This document shows, in pieces, positions 45,652 through 54,521 of a stretch of DNA of 64,000 bases. Origin of the DNA: Mangrovicoccus sp. HB161399 (GTDB lineage Bacteria; Pseudomonadota; Alphaproteobacteria; Rhodobacterales; Rhodobacteraceae); assembly GCF_013184745.1 (NCBI RefSeq), contig NZ_JAATVU010000018.1:1-64000 (forward strand), written 5' to 3'. Made by a program: the position numbers and the translations under genes. The notes beneath the pieces were generated by a model. The model worked only from the letters and a program-made list of their open reading frames with translations, was not told the origin of the DNA and made no database searches. Position 1 is the stretch's first letter. The number at the start of each line of letters is the position of its first letter.

Positions 45652-47466
45652 ATGAAGGACATGGCTACGGGACTGAGCATGGTCCCGCATGACGTCGCGA
45701 TGGAGCATCGCGGGGACGATATCGTGCTGACCACCCGCGTGCCGATGGACGAGGTGGTCGCCCATACCGGAGTCTGGCTGCACCGCTGGGCGAACTACAC
45801 GCCCGACCGGGTCTTCCTGGCCGAACGGGCGGGAGAGGGCTGGCGCGAGCACGGCTATGCCGAGGTGCTGGAGATGGTCCGCGCGCTCGCCTCCGGCCTT
45901 CTGGCCCGCGGGATGGGACCGCATACCCCGATCGTCATCATGTCGGGCAACGGCGTCGACCACGCGCTGCTGAGCTTCGCCGCGCAATATGTCGGCGTGC
46001 CGACCGTGCCGCTGGCCGAACAGTATTCGCTGATCGAGGAAGCGCATGGCCGGCTGGTCTACGTGCTCGACAAGATCCGCCCCGCCATGGCCTTCGTCGA
46101 CGATGCCGGCCTCTATGCGAAGGCGCTGGCCCTGCCGCAGCTCGAGGGCGTCGAGATCGTCGCCGCGAAGACCGCGGGCGCGCCCTGCAAGGTGACGCCG
46201 CTGGCAGAGCTGATGGCGGGCGGTGCCTCCGCCGATCTGGAGGAGGCGCATCTGAAGGTCGGGCCGGACACGGTCGCCAAGGTGCTGTTCACCTCGGGCT
46301 CCAGCTCGGATCCGAAGGGCGTGCTGACCACGCAGAAGATGATGTGCGCCAACCAGGCGCAGATGTCCTCGGTCCTGCCCTTCCTGAAGGACCGGCCGCC
46401 GCGGATCACCGACTGGCTGCCCTGGAACCACGTCTTCGGCGGCTCGCACAACACCAACATGATGCTGGCCCATGGCGGCACGATGCGGATCGACCACGGC
46501 AAGCCGACCAAGCGCGGCTTCGGCACCACGCTGGAGAACATCCGCTCGCATCCGGGCACGCTGAGCTTCAACGTGCCGGTCGGCTATTCGATGCTGGTCC
46601 ATGCGATGGAAGGGGACCGCGCGCTGCGCGAGGCCTTCTTCGGCGATCTCGACCTGATCTTCTATGCCGGCGCCTCGCTGCCGCAGCCGGTCTGGACCCG
46701 CCTGGAGGAAATGGCGATGGAGATCCGCGGGCGGCTGCCGCTGATGATCTCCTCCTGGGGGATGACGGAAACCGCGCCGGCCACGATCATGCTGCACGAG
46801 AATGTCGGCCGGTCCGGCATCATCGGCGTGCCGCTGCCCGGCACCGAGGTCAAGCTCAGCCCCGACGAGGACATGCGCTGCGAGCTGCGCGTCCGCGGCC
46901 CGAACGTCATGCAGGGCTACTGGGACGACGCGACGAAGACCGCCGCGGCCTTCGACGAGGACGGCTTCCTGGTGACCGGCGACGCGGTGAAGTTCGTCGA
47001 TGCCGCCGACCCGGACCGCGGGCTCGTGTTCGACGGCCGCGTCTCGGAGGATTTCAAGCTGACCACCGGCACCTGGGTGCAGGCCGGGAAGCTGCGGCTC
47101 GACACGCTGGAGGCGATGCGCGGGCTGGTGCAGGACGTGGTGATCTGCGGCCATGACCGGGGCGAGATCGGGCTTTTCATCTTTCCGCGCGCCGACCACG
47201 TCGATGACGGCAACAGCTCCGAAGGGGCAGTGATCGACGGACACCTGCAGGCGGAGATCGAGGCGGTGATGCGCGAAATGGAGCGCAAGGCGACCGGCAG
47301 CGCCAAGAAGATCACCCGCGCCCTGATCCTGGCGGAGCCGCCCTCGCTGAAGGACGGCGAGGTGACCGACAAGGGCAGCCTCAACATCCGCAAGATCATG
47401 ACGCGCCGCGCCGATCTGCTGGAACGGCTCTACGACAATGAGGATCCGGCGCTCATCCGCGTCTGA
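45652..47466 (+). CDS. Feruloyl-CoA synthetase-like acyl-CoA ligase
   Basis: 604 residues of the ANL (AMP-binding) family. The phosphate loop is VLFTSGSSSDPKGV, the adenylate region is SSWGMTETAPATI, and the C-terminal lysine lies near KGSLNIRKIM. The stretch DWLPWNHVFGGSHNTNMMLA is characteristic of feruloyl-CoA synthetases. It would activate ferulate, coumarate or caffeate with ATP and CoA. The start at 45652 is chosen over 45649 because GGAGG is then 5 bases away. It is followed by the amidohydrolase expected to act at the other end of the pathway. Confidence 0.88.
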   Translation: MKDMATGLSMVPHDVAMEHRGDDIVLTTRVPMDEVVAHTGVWLHRWANYTPDRVFLAERAGEGWREHGYAEVLEMVRALASGLLARGMGPHTPIVIMSGNGVDHALLSFAAQYVGVPTVPLAEQYSLIEEAHGRLVYVLDKIRPAMAFVDDAGLYAKALALPQLEGVEIVAAKTAGAPCKVTPLAELMAGGASADLEEAHLKVGPDTVAKVLFTSGSSSDPKGVLTTQKMMCANQAQMSSVLPFLKDRPPRITDWLPWNHVFGGSHNTNMMLAHGGTMRIDHGKPTKRGFGTTLENIRSHPGTLSFNVPVGYSMLVHAMEGDRALREAFFGDLDLIFYAGASLPQPVWTRLEEMAMEIRGRLPLMISSWGMTETAPATIMLHENVGRSGIIGVPLPGTEVKLSPDEDMRCELRVRGPNVMQGYWDDATKTAAAFDEDGFLVTGDAVKFVDAADPDRGLVFDGRVSEDFKLTTGTWVQAGKLRLDTLEAMRGLVQDVVICGHDRGEIGLFIFPRADHVDDGNSSEGAVIDGHLQAEIEAVMREMERKATGSAKKITRALILAEPPSLKDGEVTDKGSLNIRKIMTRRADLLERLYDNEDPALIRV

Positions 47467-47474
47467 TCCCCATC

Positions 47475-47501
47475 CCTGCCCCGGTCCTCCCCCGGGGCAG
47501 G
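47475..47501. other. Intercistronic hairpin between ligase and amidohydrolase genes
   Basis: Perfect 10-base stem CCTGCCCCGG / CCGGGGCAGG with a 7-base loop; no T tract. Confidence 0.5.
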
Positions 47502-47524
47502 CCCAAATTCCACGAGGACGAACC

Positions 47525-48400
47525 ATGGTCGATTTCTCCACCATCCGCGCCATCGACTTCCACACCCATGCCGAGGAAGCCTGCGGCTGCCATGACGATG
47601 ACGGCTATGACGAGCTGCAATCGACCATGGCGAAATACTTCGGCGCGCCCTGGGCGCATCCGCCGACCATCCCGCAGACCGCCGCCCATTACCGAGAGCA
47701 GAACATCGCCGCCGTCATCTTCCCGGTCGATGCCGAGCGCGAGACCGGATACCGCCGCTACTCGAACTACGAGGTCGCCGATCTCTGCGCCGAGCATTCC
47801 GACATCCTCATCCCCTTCGCCTCGATCGATCCCGCCAAGGGCAAGCTCGGGGCGCGCGAGGCGCGGGATCTGGTCGAGAACCACGGCATCCAGGGCTTCA
47901 AGTTCCATCCCACGATGCAGGGCTTCTATCCGAACGACCGCAATGCCTACGTGCTCTACGAGGCGATCGCCGAGAGCGGCAAGCCGGCGCTGTTCCATAC
48001 CGGGCAGACCGGGGTCGGCTCGGGGATGCGGGGCGGCAACGGCATGCGGCTGAAGTATTCGAACCCGATGTACATCGACGATGTCGCGGTGGATTTCCCG
48101 GACATGCCGATCATCCTGGCACATCCGAGCTTCCCCTGGCAGGAGGAGGCGCTGTCGGTCGCGACCCACAAGCCCAACGTCTATATCGACCTCTCGGGCT
48201 GGTCGCCGAAGTACTTCCCGCCGATCCTGGTGCGCTACGCGAACACGCTGCTGAAGGAGAAGATGCTGTTCGGCTCCGACTGGCCGATGATCGCGCCGGA
48301 GCGCTGGCTCGGAGCCTTCGAGAAGGCGGAATTCCGCGACGAGGTGCGGCCGCTGATCCTGAAGGAGAACGCGATTCGCCTGCTCGGCCAGGCGGCGTGA
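47525..48400 (+). CDS. Amidohydrolase family protein, probable aryl beta-ketoacyl-CoA hydrolase
   Basis: 291 residues of the amidohydrolase-2 type TIM barrel. Metal ligands are visible in IDFHTHAEEACG (HxH), in FHTGQTG, in LAHPSFPW and in GSDWPM (late Asp). Relatives in ferulate/coumarate gene clusters of Agrobacterium and others cleave aryl-beta-ketopropionyl-CoA, removing acetyl-CoA. The gene follows the CoA ligase and is in the same operon as hydratase and dehydrogenase, which supports that role. Decarboxylase activity is the family alternative. GAGGACG precedes the ATG. Confidence 0.82.
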   Translation: MVDFSTIRAIDFHTHAEEACGCHDDDGYDELQSTMAKYFGAPWAHPPTIPQTAAHYREQNIAAVIFPVDAERETGYRRYSNYEVADLCAEHSDILIPFASIDPAKGKLGAREARDLVENHGIQGFKFHPTMQGFYPNDRNAYVLYEAIAESGKPALFHTGQTGVGSGMRGGNGMRLKYSNPMYIDDVAVDFPDMPIILAHPSFPWQEEALSVATHKPNVYIDLSGWSPKYFPPILVRYANTLLKEKMLFGSDWPMIAPERWLGAFEKAEFRDEVRPLILKENAIRLLGQAA

Positions 48401-48412
48401 TCTGACGGACAA

Positions 48413-48444
48413 GTCCGGGAGGGGGCAGATCCCCCCTCCCGGAC
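48413..48444. other. Intercistronic hairpin between amidohydrolase and tannase-family genes
   Basis: Perfect 13-base stem GTCCGGGAGGGGG / CCCCCTCCCGGAC with a 6-base loop and no T tract, in the 99-base gap. It may limit expression of the last two genes. Confidence 0.6.
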
Positions 48445-48499
48445 CCTCCCCCGCCGCGGAGGAGCGGAGCGGGGGCAAATGACGAGGGAGGATAATCCG

Positions 48500-50149
48500 A
48501 TGAAGCGCATCATTCTGGGCCTGACCACCGCGCTCGTGCCGGTTTCGGCGATGGCCATGGACTGCGGAGGGCTGACCGCGGAAGCGCTGGGGCTCCAGGG
48601 CGTGCGGGTGACCGCCGCCGAGCCTGTCGCGCCCGGCGAGGAGAGCCCGGTCGCCATCTGCCGGGTCCGCGGCACCATGGCGGAGCGCACCGGCACCGAC
48701 GGCCATGCCTATGCTCTGGATTTCGAGCTGTCGCTGCCCGAGGACTGGAACGGCAACTATGTCCACCAGTTCAACGGCGGCAATGACGGGGCGGTCAAGC
48801 CCGCCACCGGCGCGCTGAAATCCGGCACCGGCGAGACCAGCCCGCTGGCCCATGGCTATGCGGTCGTGTCGTCGGATGCCGGCCATGACGGCAAGGCCTT
48901 CGGCGCATTCGGGCTGGCAGGCGGGGCCGCCTTCGGCTTCGACTTCGAGGCGCGGCAGATGTACGGCTACAAGGCCGTCGCGCTGCTCGACCCGGTGGCG
49001 CGCAAGGCAGTCGAGGCCTTCTACGGGCGCGGGATCGACCATGCCTACGGCATCGGCTGCTCCAACGGCGGGCGGCACGCGATGGTCGCGGCCGCGAGGA
49101 TGCCCGGCGCCTTCGACGGACTCCTGATCGGCGCGCCGGGCTTCAACCTGCCCAAGGCGGCGCTGCAGCATGCCTGGGACGTGCAGCAATTCATGCCGGT
49201 CAGCGGGTCGCTCGCCACCGCCCTGACTGTCGAGGACCAGGCCACAATCGGCGCCGCGGTCCGCAGGGCCTGCGACGGGCTTGACGGGCTGGAGGACGGA
49301 CTGGTGTCCGACACCGCCGCCTGCCAGGCCGCCTTCGATCCCGGCACACTGGCCTGCGGCGATGACGGCACCGCCTGCCTCGCCCCGGAAAAGCTCGCCG
49401 CGCTGAAGGCGGTGCATGACGGGCCGCGGGCCGCGGACGGCACGCCGCTCTATGCGCAGTGGTCCTGGGATGCCGGGATCGAGGCGAAGGACTGGCGGAT
49501 GTGGAAGCTGGAAAGCCCGATCCCGCCCTGGGGCCACCGGCCGATCATCGCGACGATGGGCGCGGCCTCTCTGGCGCAGGTCTTCACCGTGCCCCCGGCC
49601 GAGGTCGAGGGCACGCCCGAAGCGCTGGAGTCCTTCCTGATGTCCTTCGACCTGGCCGGCGAGGCGGACCGCATCTTTGCCACGTCGGACGCCTTCCCGG
49701 AAAGCCCGATGCAGGTGATGACGCCGCCCGGATCGGACGATCCCGAGCTGGCCGCCTTCCGCGATGCGGGCGCCAAGATGATCCTGTTCCACGGCGTGTC
49801 GGACCCGGTCTTCTCGGTCAACGACACCGCGGACTGGTACGTGAAGCTCGACGCGAACAATGGCGGCCGCGCGGCGGAGTTCGCGCGCTTCTACCCGGTG
49901 CCGGGGATGAACCATTGCGACGGCGGACCGGCAGCGGAGGGGTTCGACCTCTTCGCCGCGCTCGAAACCTGGGTCGAGGAAGGATCGGCGCCGGAGGCCG
50001 TGGAAGCCGTGGCCCGCGAGGCCAATGACGAACTGCCCGAGGGGCTTGCCCCCGGCGCCACCCGCCTGCTCTGCCCCGCCCCGCAGGTCGCCCGCTACCA
50101 GGGCGGCGCGGCGGACCGGGCCGGCAGCTTCGCCTGCACCGAGGAGTGA
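48500..50149 (+). CDS. Tannase/feruloyl esterase family secreted hydrolase
   Basis: 549 residues. The signal peptide is MKRIILGLTTALVPVSAMA; the ATG at 48500 follows GGGAGGA. The nucleophile motif is GCSNGG, the acid lies in FHGVSDPVFS and the His in GMNHCDGGPA, with the paired cysteines of the family. It would release hydroxycinnamates from plant esters in the periplasm or outside the cell, feeding the TRAP importer and CoA ligase of the same operon. It is a diverged paralogue of the gene at 1603-3276. A gallate ester could also be the substrate. Confidence 0.88.
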   Translation: MKRIILGLTTALVPVSAMAMDCGGLTAEALGLQGVRVTAAEPVAPGEESPVAICRVRGTMAERTGTDGHAYALDFELSLPEDWNGNYVHQFNGGNDGAVKPATGALKSGTGETSPLAHGYAVVSSDAGHDGKAFGAFGLAGGAAFGFDFEARQMYGYKAVALLDPVARKAVEAFYGRGIDHAYGIGCSNGGRHAMVAAARMPGAFDGLLIGAPGFNLPKAALQHAWDVQQFMPVSGSLATALTVEDQATIGAAVRRACDGLDGLEDGLVSDTAACQAAFDPGTLACGDDGTACLAPEKLAALKAVHDGPRAADGTPLYAQWSWDAGIEAKDWRMWKLESPIPPWGHRPIIATMGAASLAQVFTVPPAEVEGTPEALESFLMSFDLAGEADRIFATSDAFPESPMQVMTPPGSDDPELAAFRDAGAKMILFHGVSDPVFSVNDTADWYVKLDANNGGRAAEFARFYPVPGMNHCDGGPAAEGFDLFAALETWVEEGSAPEAVEAVAREANDELPEGLAPGATRLLCPAPQVARYQGGAADRAGSFACTEE

Positions 50150-50153
50150 GACC

Positions 50154-51728
50154 ATGATCCCCTTCGCCGCCCCCGTCGACGACATCCTCTTCTGTCTGCG
50201 CCATGTCGCCCGCGCGCCGGACTTGCCCGGCTGGGACGCGGAGCTGGCGGAGGGGATCCTCACCCATTTCGCCAGCTTCGCCGAGGGCGTGATCGCGCCC
50301 TTGGACGAGCCGGGCGATGCCCAGGGCTGCCGGCTCGAGGACGGGCGGGTGAAGATGCCCGACGGGTTCCGCGAGGCCTATGCCCAGCTGGTCGAGGGCG
50401 GCTGGCAGGGGCTGACGGCGCCCGAGGCGCATGGCGGCATGGAGGTCGACCACCTCACTGCCGCGAGCGTGTCCGAGATCTTCTCGGGCGCGTGCCATTC
50501 GCTGCAGATGATCTGCAACCTCGTGCCGGGCACGATCTCGACGCTGCTCGCCTATGGCTCGGCGGCACAGCAGGAGGCCTGGATCCCGCGCCTGGCCGCG
50601 GGCGAGCTCCTGGGCACGATGTGCCTGACCGAGCCCGGCGCCGGATCGGACCTGTCGCGCATCCGCACCAAGGCGCGGCGCGAGGGCGACAGCTGGCGGA
50701 TCGAGGGCGAGAAGATCTTCATCTCCGGCGGCGACCAGGACCTGTCGGAGGGCATCCTGCACCTGGTGCTGGCCCGGACCGGCGCGCCGGAGGACGGGAT
50801 CAAGGGGCTGTCGCTGTTCCTCTGCCCCTCGGATGACGCGGAGGGCCGCAACGCCATCGCAGTGACGCGGATCGAGGAGAAGCTGGGGCTGCATGCCTCG
50901 CCGACCTGCCAGATGGCCTTCGACGGCGCGCGGTCCGAACTGGTGGGCCAGGAAGGCGCCGGGCTGATGGCCATGTTCACCATGATGAACCATGCGCGTC
51001 TGGACGTCTCGCTGCAGGGCGTCGCCCATGCGGCGCGCGCCTTCCAGGTGGCCGATGCCTATGCGGCGGAGCGGATGCAGGGTCGAAAGCCCGACGGCAG
51101 CCCGGCGGCCCTGTCGGACCACCCGGACGTGCGGCGGATGCTGGACGAGCAGCGGGCGCTGGCGCTCGGCGCGCGGGCCATGGCGATGATCGCCTTCGTG
51201 GCGATGGAGCGCGGGGACAGAGGGCCGCTGGTCGATTTCCTGACCCCGGTCTGCAAGATGTTCTGCACCGATGCGGGCATCCGCGCGGCCGATCTGGGCA
51301 TCCAGGTGCTGGGCGGCTACGGCTACCTGACCGAATACCGGGTCAGCCAGACCTGGCGCGACGCGCGGATCACCTCGATCTACGAGGGCGCGAACGGCAT
51401 CCATGCCCTGAGCACCGCCACGCGCGGGCTGAAATCCCCGGCCGGGGCCGAGGCCTTCGCCGCGCTGGTGGCGGATCTGGGCGCGGGCGTGCCGGAGGTC
51501 GCCGCGCTGGCAGCGCTCTGGCAGGCGAAGCGGGCCGAGGTCGTGGCCGCGCCCGCCCCGGCGGAGCTGGCACATGACTTCGCGCAGATGACCGGCGACC
51601 TGTTCTGGCGGGCGGTCTGGGCGCGGATCGCGGCGGTCGCGGACGCAGCGGGACCGGACGCCGATAACCTGCGGCGGATCGCCGGAACGGTGCTGCGCCG
51701 CCCGGTGCCGATGCCCCTGGCCGCCTGA
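50154..51728 (+). CDS. Acyl-CoA dehydrogenase, DmdC/large-subfamily type
   Basis: 524 residues, longer than short-chain acyl-CoA dehydrogenases. FAD-binding TMCLTEPGAGSDLSRIRTKA, the central AVTRIEEKLGLHASPTCQM and the active-site YEGANGIHAL with catalytic Glu are all visible. In this operon it could desaturate dihydro-hydroxycinnamoyl-CoA (for example dihydroferuloyl-CoA), extending the pathway to phenylpropanoates. It starts 4 bases after the tannase-family stop. It ends 3 bases from the converging AraC gene, leaving no room for a terminator. Confidence 0.88.
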   Translation: MIPFAAPVDDILFCLRHVARAPDLPGWDAELAEGILTHFASFAEGVIAPLDEPGDAQGCRLEDGRVKMPDGFREAYAQLVEGGWQGLTAPEAHGGMEVDHLTAASVSEIFSGACHSLQMICNLVPGTISTLLAYGSAAQQEAWIPRLAAGELLGTMCLTEPGAGSDLSRIRTKARREGDSWRIEGEKIFISGGDQDLSEGILHLVLARTGAPEDGIKGLSLFLCPSDDAEGRNAIAVTRIEEKLGLHASPTCQMAFDGARSELVGQEGAGLMAMFTMMNHARLDVSLQGVAHAARAFQVADAYAAERMQGRKPDGSPAALSDHPDVRRMLDEQRALALGARAMAMIAFVAMERGDRGPLVDFLTPVCKMFCTDAGIRAADLGIQVLGGYGYLTEYRVSQTWRDARITSIYEGANGIHALSTATRGLKSPAGAEAFAALVADLGAGVPEVAALAALWQAKRAEVVAAPAPAELAHDFAQMTGDLFWRAVWARIAAVADAAGPDADNLRRIAGTVLRRPVPMPLAA

Positions 51729-51731
51729 GGC

Positions 51732-52583
51732 TCAGGAGACGAAGCGCGCGCGGTAGGCGGTGGGCGTCTCCCCCGTTACCGCGCGGAAGCGGCGCGAGAA
51801 ATAGGGCGGGTCCTGGTAGCCGAGGCGGAAGCCGATATCGGCCACCGGCAGCTGGGTGAAGGCGAGGAGGCGGCAGGCCTCGGTCATCACCGCGGCATCC
51901 AGATGGGCCCCCGCCCCGCGTCCCGCCGCCTCGCGGCAGAGCCGGCCGAGATGTCCCGGCGTGACCGACAGCGCGGAGGCATAGTCGGCCAGCTTCCAGC
52001 CTTCGGACATGTGGCGCGCGATCAGCGCCTCGAAACGGGCGACCTGCCGTTCCGCCGCCGTGGCCGGGCGCGCGCCGCCCTCGCCGCCGAGTTCCGCCAT
52101 CCGCACCAGCACGGCCTGCGCCAGCGCGATCAGCATCGGCGCGCGGAACAGGCCGCTTTCGCCGAAGCGGCGCACGAAGCTGCCGACCAGCCCGGAAAGT
52201 TCCGGCTCGGTCTCCACGATGAAGGGCCGCGACAGCTGCCGCGCCAGATCCCCCTGGCCCGGCGCCGCCGCCTTCAGCACCGGCAGCGGGAAGGACAGCA
52301 CCTGTCCCGCCGTGCCGTCGACGAATTCGAAGCCGTGGACCACCTGCGCGGGCACGAATAGTGCCTGCCCTTCCGCCATCTTGCGGTGCTCCCGGTCCAG
52401 AAGGACCCGTGCCGCGCCCGCCTCGATCAGGAAGACCTGCGCCATGCCGCCGTGGCGGTGCGGCGCAATCGACCAGCCATAGCGGGGCGCACGGTCGCGG
52501 ATCGCCTCGCAATGGACGACATCGGGAAAGCCGCCTGTTTCCCCGAAAAGATCGAATTCAGGTATCTGGTTTTGCGCCGTCAT
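51732..52583 (-). CDS. AraC family regulator, PobR-like
   Basis: 283 residues. The C-terminal double helix-turn-helix is clear: LADYASALSVTPGHLGRLCR and LPVADIGFRLGYQDPPYFSR, ending RRFRAVTGETPTAYRARF. The N-terminus is a cupin-like sensor (WSIAPHRHGGMAQVFLIEAG). It diverges from pobA with 89 bases between them; PobR activators of 4-hydroxybenzoate hydroxylase are often of this AraC type and in this place. The start at 52583 (MTAQNQIPEFDLFG) is preferred to an in-frame ATG at 52652, which would reach almost to pobA. Confidence 0.85.
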   Translation of the reverse strand: MTAQNQIPEFDLFGETGGFPDVVHCEAIRDRAPRYGWSIAPHRHGGMAQVFLIEAGAARVLLDREHRKMAEGQALFVPAQVVHGFEFVDGTAGQVLSFPLPVLKAAAPGQGDLARQLSRPFIVETEPELSGLVGSFVRRFGESGLFRAPMLIALAQAVLVRMAELGGEGGARPATAAERQVARFEALIARHMSEGWKLADYASALSVTPGHLGRLCREAAGRGAGAHLDAAVMTEACRLLAFTQLPVADIGFRLGYQDPPYFSRRFRAVTGETPTAYRARFVS

Positions 52584-52672
52584 GCACGGATCGTACCAGC
52601 GATCCCCCTGCCCGTCCATTCCCGCGGCGCCTGCGCGGGCGTATCCATACATCCGAACAGGAGGAGACCACC

Positions 52673-53842
52673 ATGGATACCCAAGTCGCCATCATCGGAG
52701 GCGGGCCGTCGGGCCTGCTGCTGTCGCAGCTTCTGAACAAGGCCGGCATTTCGACGATCGTTCTCGAACGCTCGACCCGCGAGCACGTGCTGTCGCGCAT
52801 CCGCGCGGGCATCCTCGAATGGGGCACCGTGGAAATGCTGCGCAAGGCGGGCGTCAACCTGCGGATGGAAAGCGAAGGCTTCCCGCATGACGGCTGCTAC
52901 ATGACCGACGAGGACCTGATGGTCCATATCGACTTCAAGGAACTGACCGGCAAGCAGGTCATGGTCTATGGCCAGACCGAGGTCACCGCCGACCTCTATG
53001 CCGCGCAGGACGCGATGGGCACGCAGATCATCCACGAGGTGGAGGACGTGAAGATCCTCGATCTCGACCAGGAGGAAGCCGCGGTCGAATACACGCTGAA
53101 GGGCGAACGCAAGCGGATCACCTGCGCCTACGTGGCAGGCTGCGACGGCTTCCACGGCGTCAGCCGAAAGACCATCCCGGAGGAGAAGCGCCGCGAATTC
53201 GAGCGTGTCTATCCCTTCGGCTGGCTCGGCATCCTCAGCGAGACCCCGCCCTGCAATGACGAGCTGATCTACTGCAATTCGCCGCGCGGCTTCGCGCTGG
53301 CGTCGATGCGCAACGCGAAGCTCTCGCGCTACTACATCCAGGTGCCGCTGACCGACAAGGTCGAGGACTGGAGCGACGAGGCCTTCTGGGAGGAACTCAA
53401 GAGCCGCCTGCCCTCGGAAACGGCCGCCAAGATGCAGACCGGCCCGTCGATCGAGAAATCCATCGCGCCGCTGCGGAGCTTCGTCAGCGAGCCGCTGCGC
53501 TGGGGCCGCCTGTTCCTCGTCGGCGATGCCGCGCATATCGTGCCGCCGACCGGCGCCAAGGGGCTGAACCTCGCTGCCTCCGACGTGCACTACCTGCACG
53601 AGGCGCTGGTGGACGCGCTGACCAAGGGCGACATGACCGGCATCGACACCTATTCCGAGGTCGCGCTGAAGCGGATCTGGAAGGCGATGCGCTTCTCCTG
53701 GTCGATGACGACGATGATGCACCGCTTCGACGGCGAGGACGAGTTCGCGGGCGCGATGCGGCGCTCCACGCTGGAGCATCTGGCCTCGTCCGAGACCGCG
53801 CGCAGGGAACTTGCCGAGAACTATATCGGCCTGCCCTATTGA
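52673..53842 (+). CDS. pobA: 4-hydroxybenzoate 3-monooxygenase
   Basis: 389 residues, close to the 394 of the well-studied Pseudomonas enzyme. FAD motif IIGGGPSGLLLSQLL (residues 7-21), the DG motif VAGCDGFHGVSRK and GDAAHIVPPTGAKGLNLAAS are present, as is the substrate and NADPH region SRYYIQVP. It hydroxylates 4-hydroxybenzoate to protocatechuate with NADPH and oxygen. It lies after the hydroxycinnamate operon, whose coumarate branch would yield 4-hydroxybenzoate. GAGGAG precedes the ATG. Confidence 0.95.
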   Translation: MDTQVAIIGGGPSGLLLSQLLNKAGISTIVLERSTREHVLSRIRAGILEWGTVEMLRKAGVNLRMESEGFPHDGCYMTDEDLMVHIDFKELTGKQVMVYGQTEVTADLYAAQDAMGTQIIHEVEDVKILDLDQEEAAVEYTLKGERKRITCAYVAGCDGFHGVSRKTIPEEKRREFERVYPFGWLGILSETPPCNDELIYCNSPRGFALASMRNAKLSRYYIQVPLTDKVEDWSDEAFWEELKSRLPSETAAKMQTGPSIEKSIAPLRSFVSEPLRWGRLFLVGDAAHIVPPTGAKGLNLAASDVHYLHEALVDALTKGDMTGIDTYSEVALKRIWKAMRFSWSMTTMMHRFDGEDEFAGAMRRSTLEHLASSETARRELAENYIGLPY

Positions 53843-53863
53843 TCCTCCTGCACCAGCAGGACA

Positions 53864-53895
53864 AGCGGTCCCGTTCCGGCCGGAGCGGGACCGCT
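53864..53895 (+). terminator. Hairpin after pobA, probable terminator
   Basis: Perfect 10-base stem AGCGGTCCCG / CGGGACCGCT enclosing a smaller CCGG/CCGG fold, 21 bases after the pobA stop. Only three Ts follow (GGCGTTTCC), so termination strength is uncertain. Confidence 0.55.
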
Positions 53896-54465
53896 GGCGT
53901 TTCCGGCGCCCCGCAACCGCCCGGATCAGCTTGGCCTGGCTCGTCGGCTTGAACGGTGCCCGGCAGCACTGGGGCCCGCATCCTGCCGGGACGTCTGCGT
54001 CGGCATGGCCCGCCCGATGGGCGGCAGCCTTTTCCCGCCGGGTTCCCGACCAAATCGGCGCAGCGCTCCGCCGCAAGTCCAGGACCGTTTCCGTGGCTCC
54101 GCCTCCGGGCGGTGCCCGCCGCAGCCTTGCCGCCGAAACCGCACTGTCCGCGCGCGACCATGAAGGTGCGCCGTTCCCGTCGACATGTCGGGCCCTCTGC
54201 CGCGATCCGCTGGAACCGCCCATGGAACGCCTTGAGCGACGCCTTGCAACCGGCCGGGAACCCGCCTTCCCGGCTGATCTCCTGACGCAGCCATGGTCGC
54301 CAACGGGCTGGCAAAGCCCTCCATGCCTCAGCTCCTGCTCCTCGGGCCGGCAGGACAGATAGCCGGCGTCGCAGCCCGGCACTCTCCTGCGTCGGCGCGA
54401 TGGCCGGCGGGCCAGCCGCCCTCGACGGGCCTCGGGGCCGAAACGCCGACCCGGCCCGCGCAAGG

Positions 54466-54497
54466 AAAAAGCCGGGCCATCCGTGGGATGGCCCGGC
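54466..54497 (-). terminator. Rho-independent terminator of the threonate/erythronate operon
   Basis: Perfect 12-base stem GCCGGGCCATCC / GGATGGCCCGGC with a 3-base loop, ending in TTTTT on the minus strand, 24 bases after the permease stop. Confidence 0.87.
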
Positions 54498-54521
54498 TCC
54501 TGTCCGCCGTTTCCGGCTGGA

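Larger units (their letters stand above)
53843..54521. other. 679-base stretch without a recognised gene
   Basis: Apart from a hairpin after pobA (53864-53895) and the terminator of the next operon (54466-54497), no reading frame here looks like a protein: the open frames are rich in Arg, Pro, Gly and Ala, as expected for chance frames in GC-rich DNA. It may hold decayed gene material, but no family was recognised. Confidence 0.55.

Noticed and set aside
44653-47466. A 937-codon version of the CoA ligase starting inside dctM
   Set aside because: The extra N-terminal part is a shadow of dctM and the MarR gene; the ligase family length and the GGAGG site support 45652.
53484-54463. A transposase or integrase remnant after pobA
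   Set aside because: None of the six frames shows a DDE, tyrosine-recombinase or other mobile-element motif, and no terminal inverted repeats were seen.
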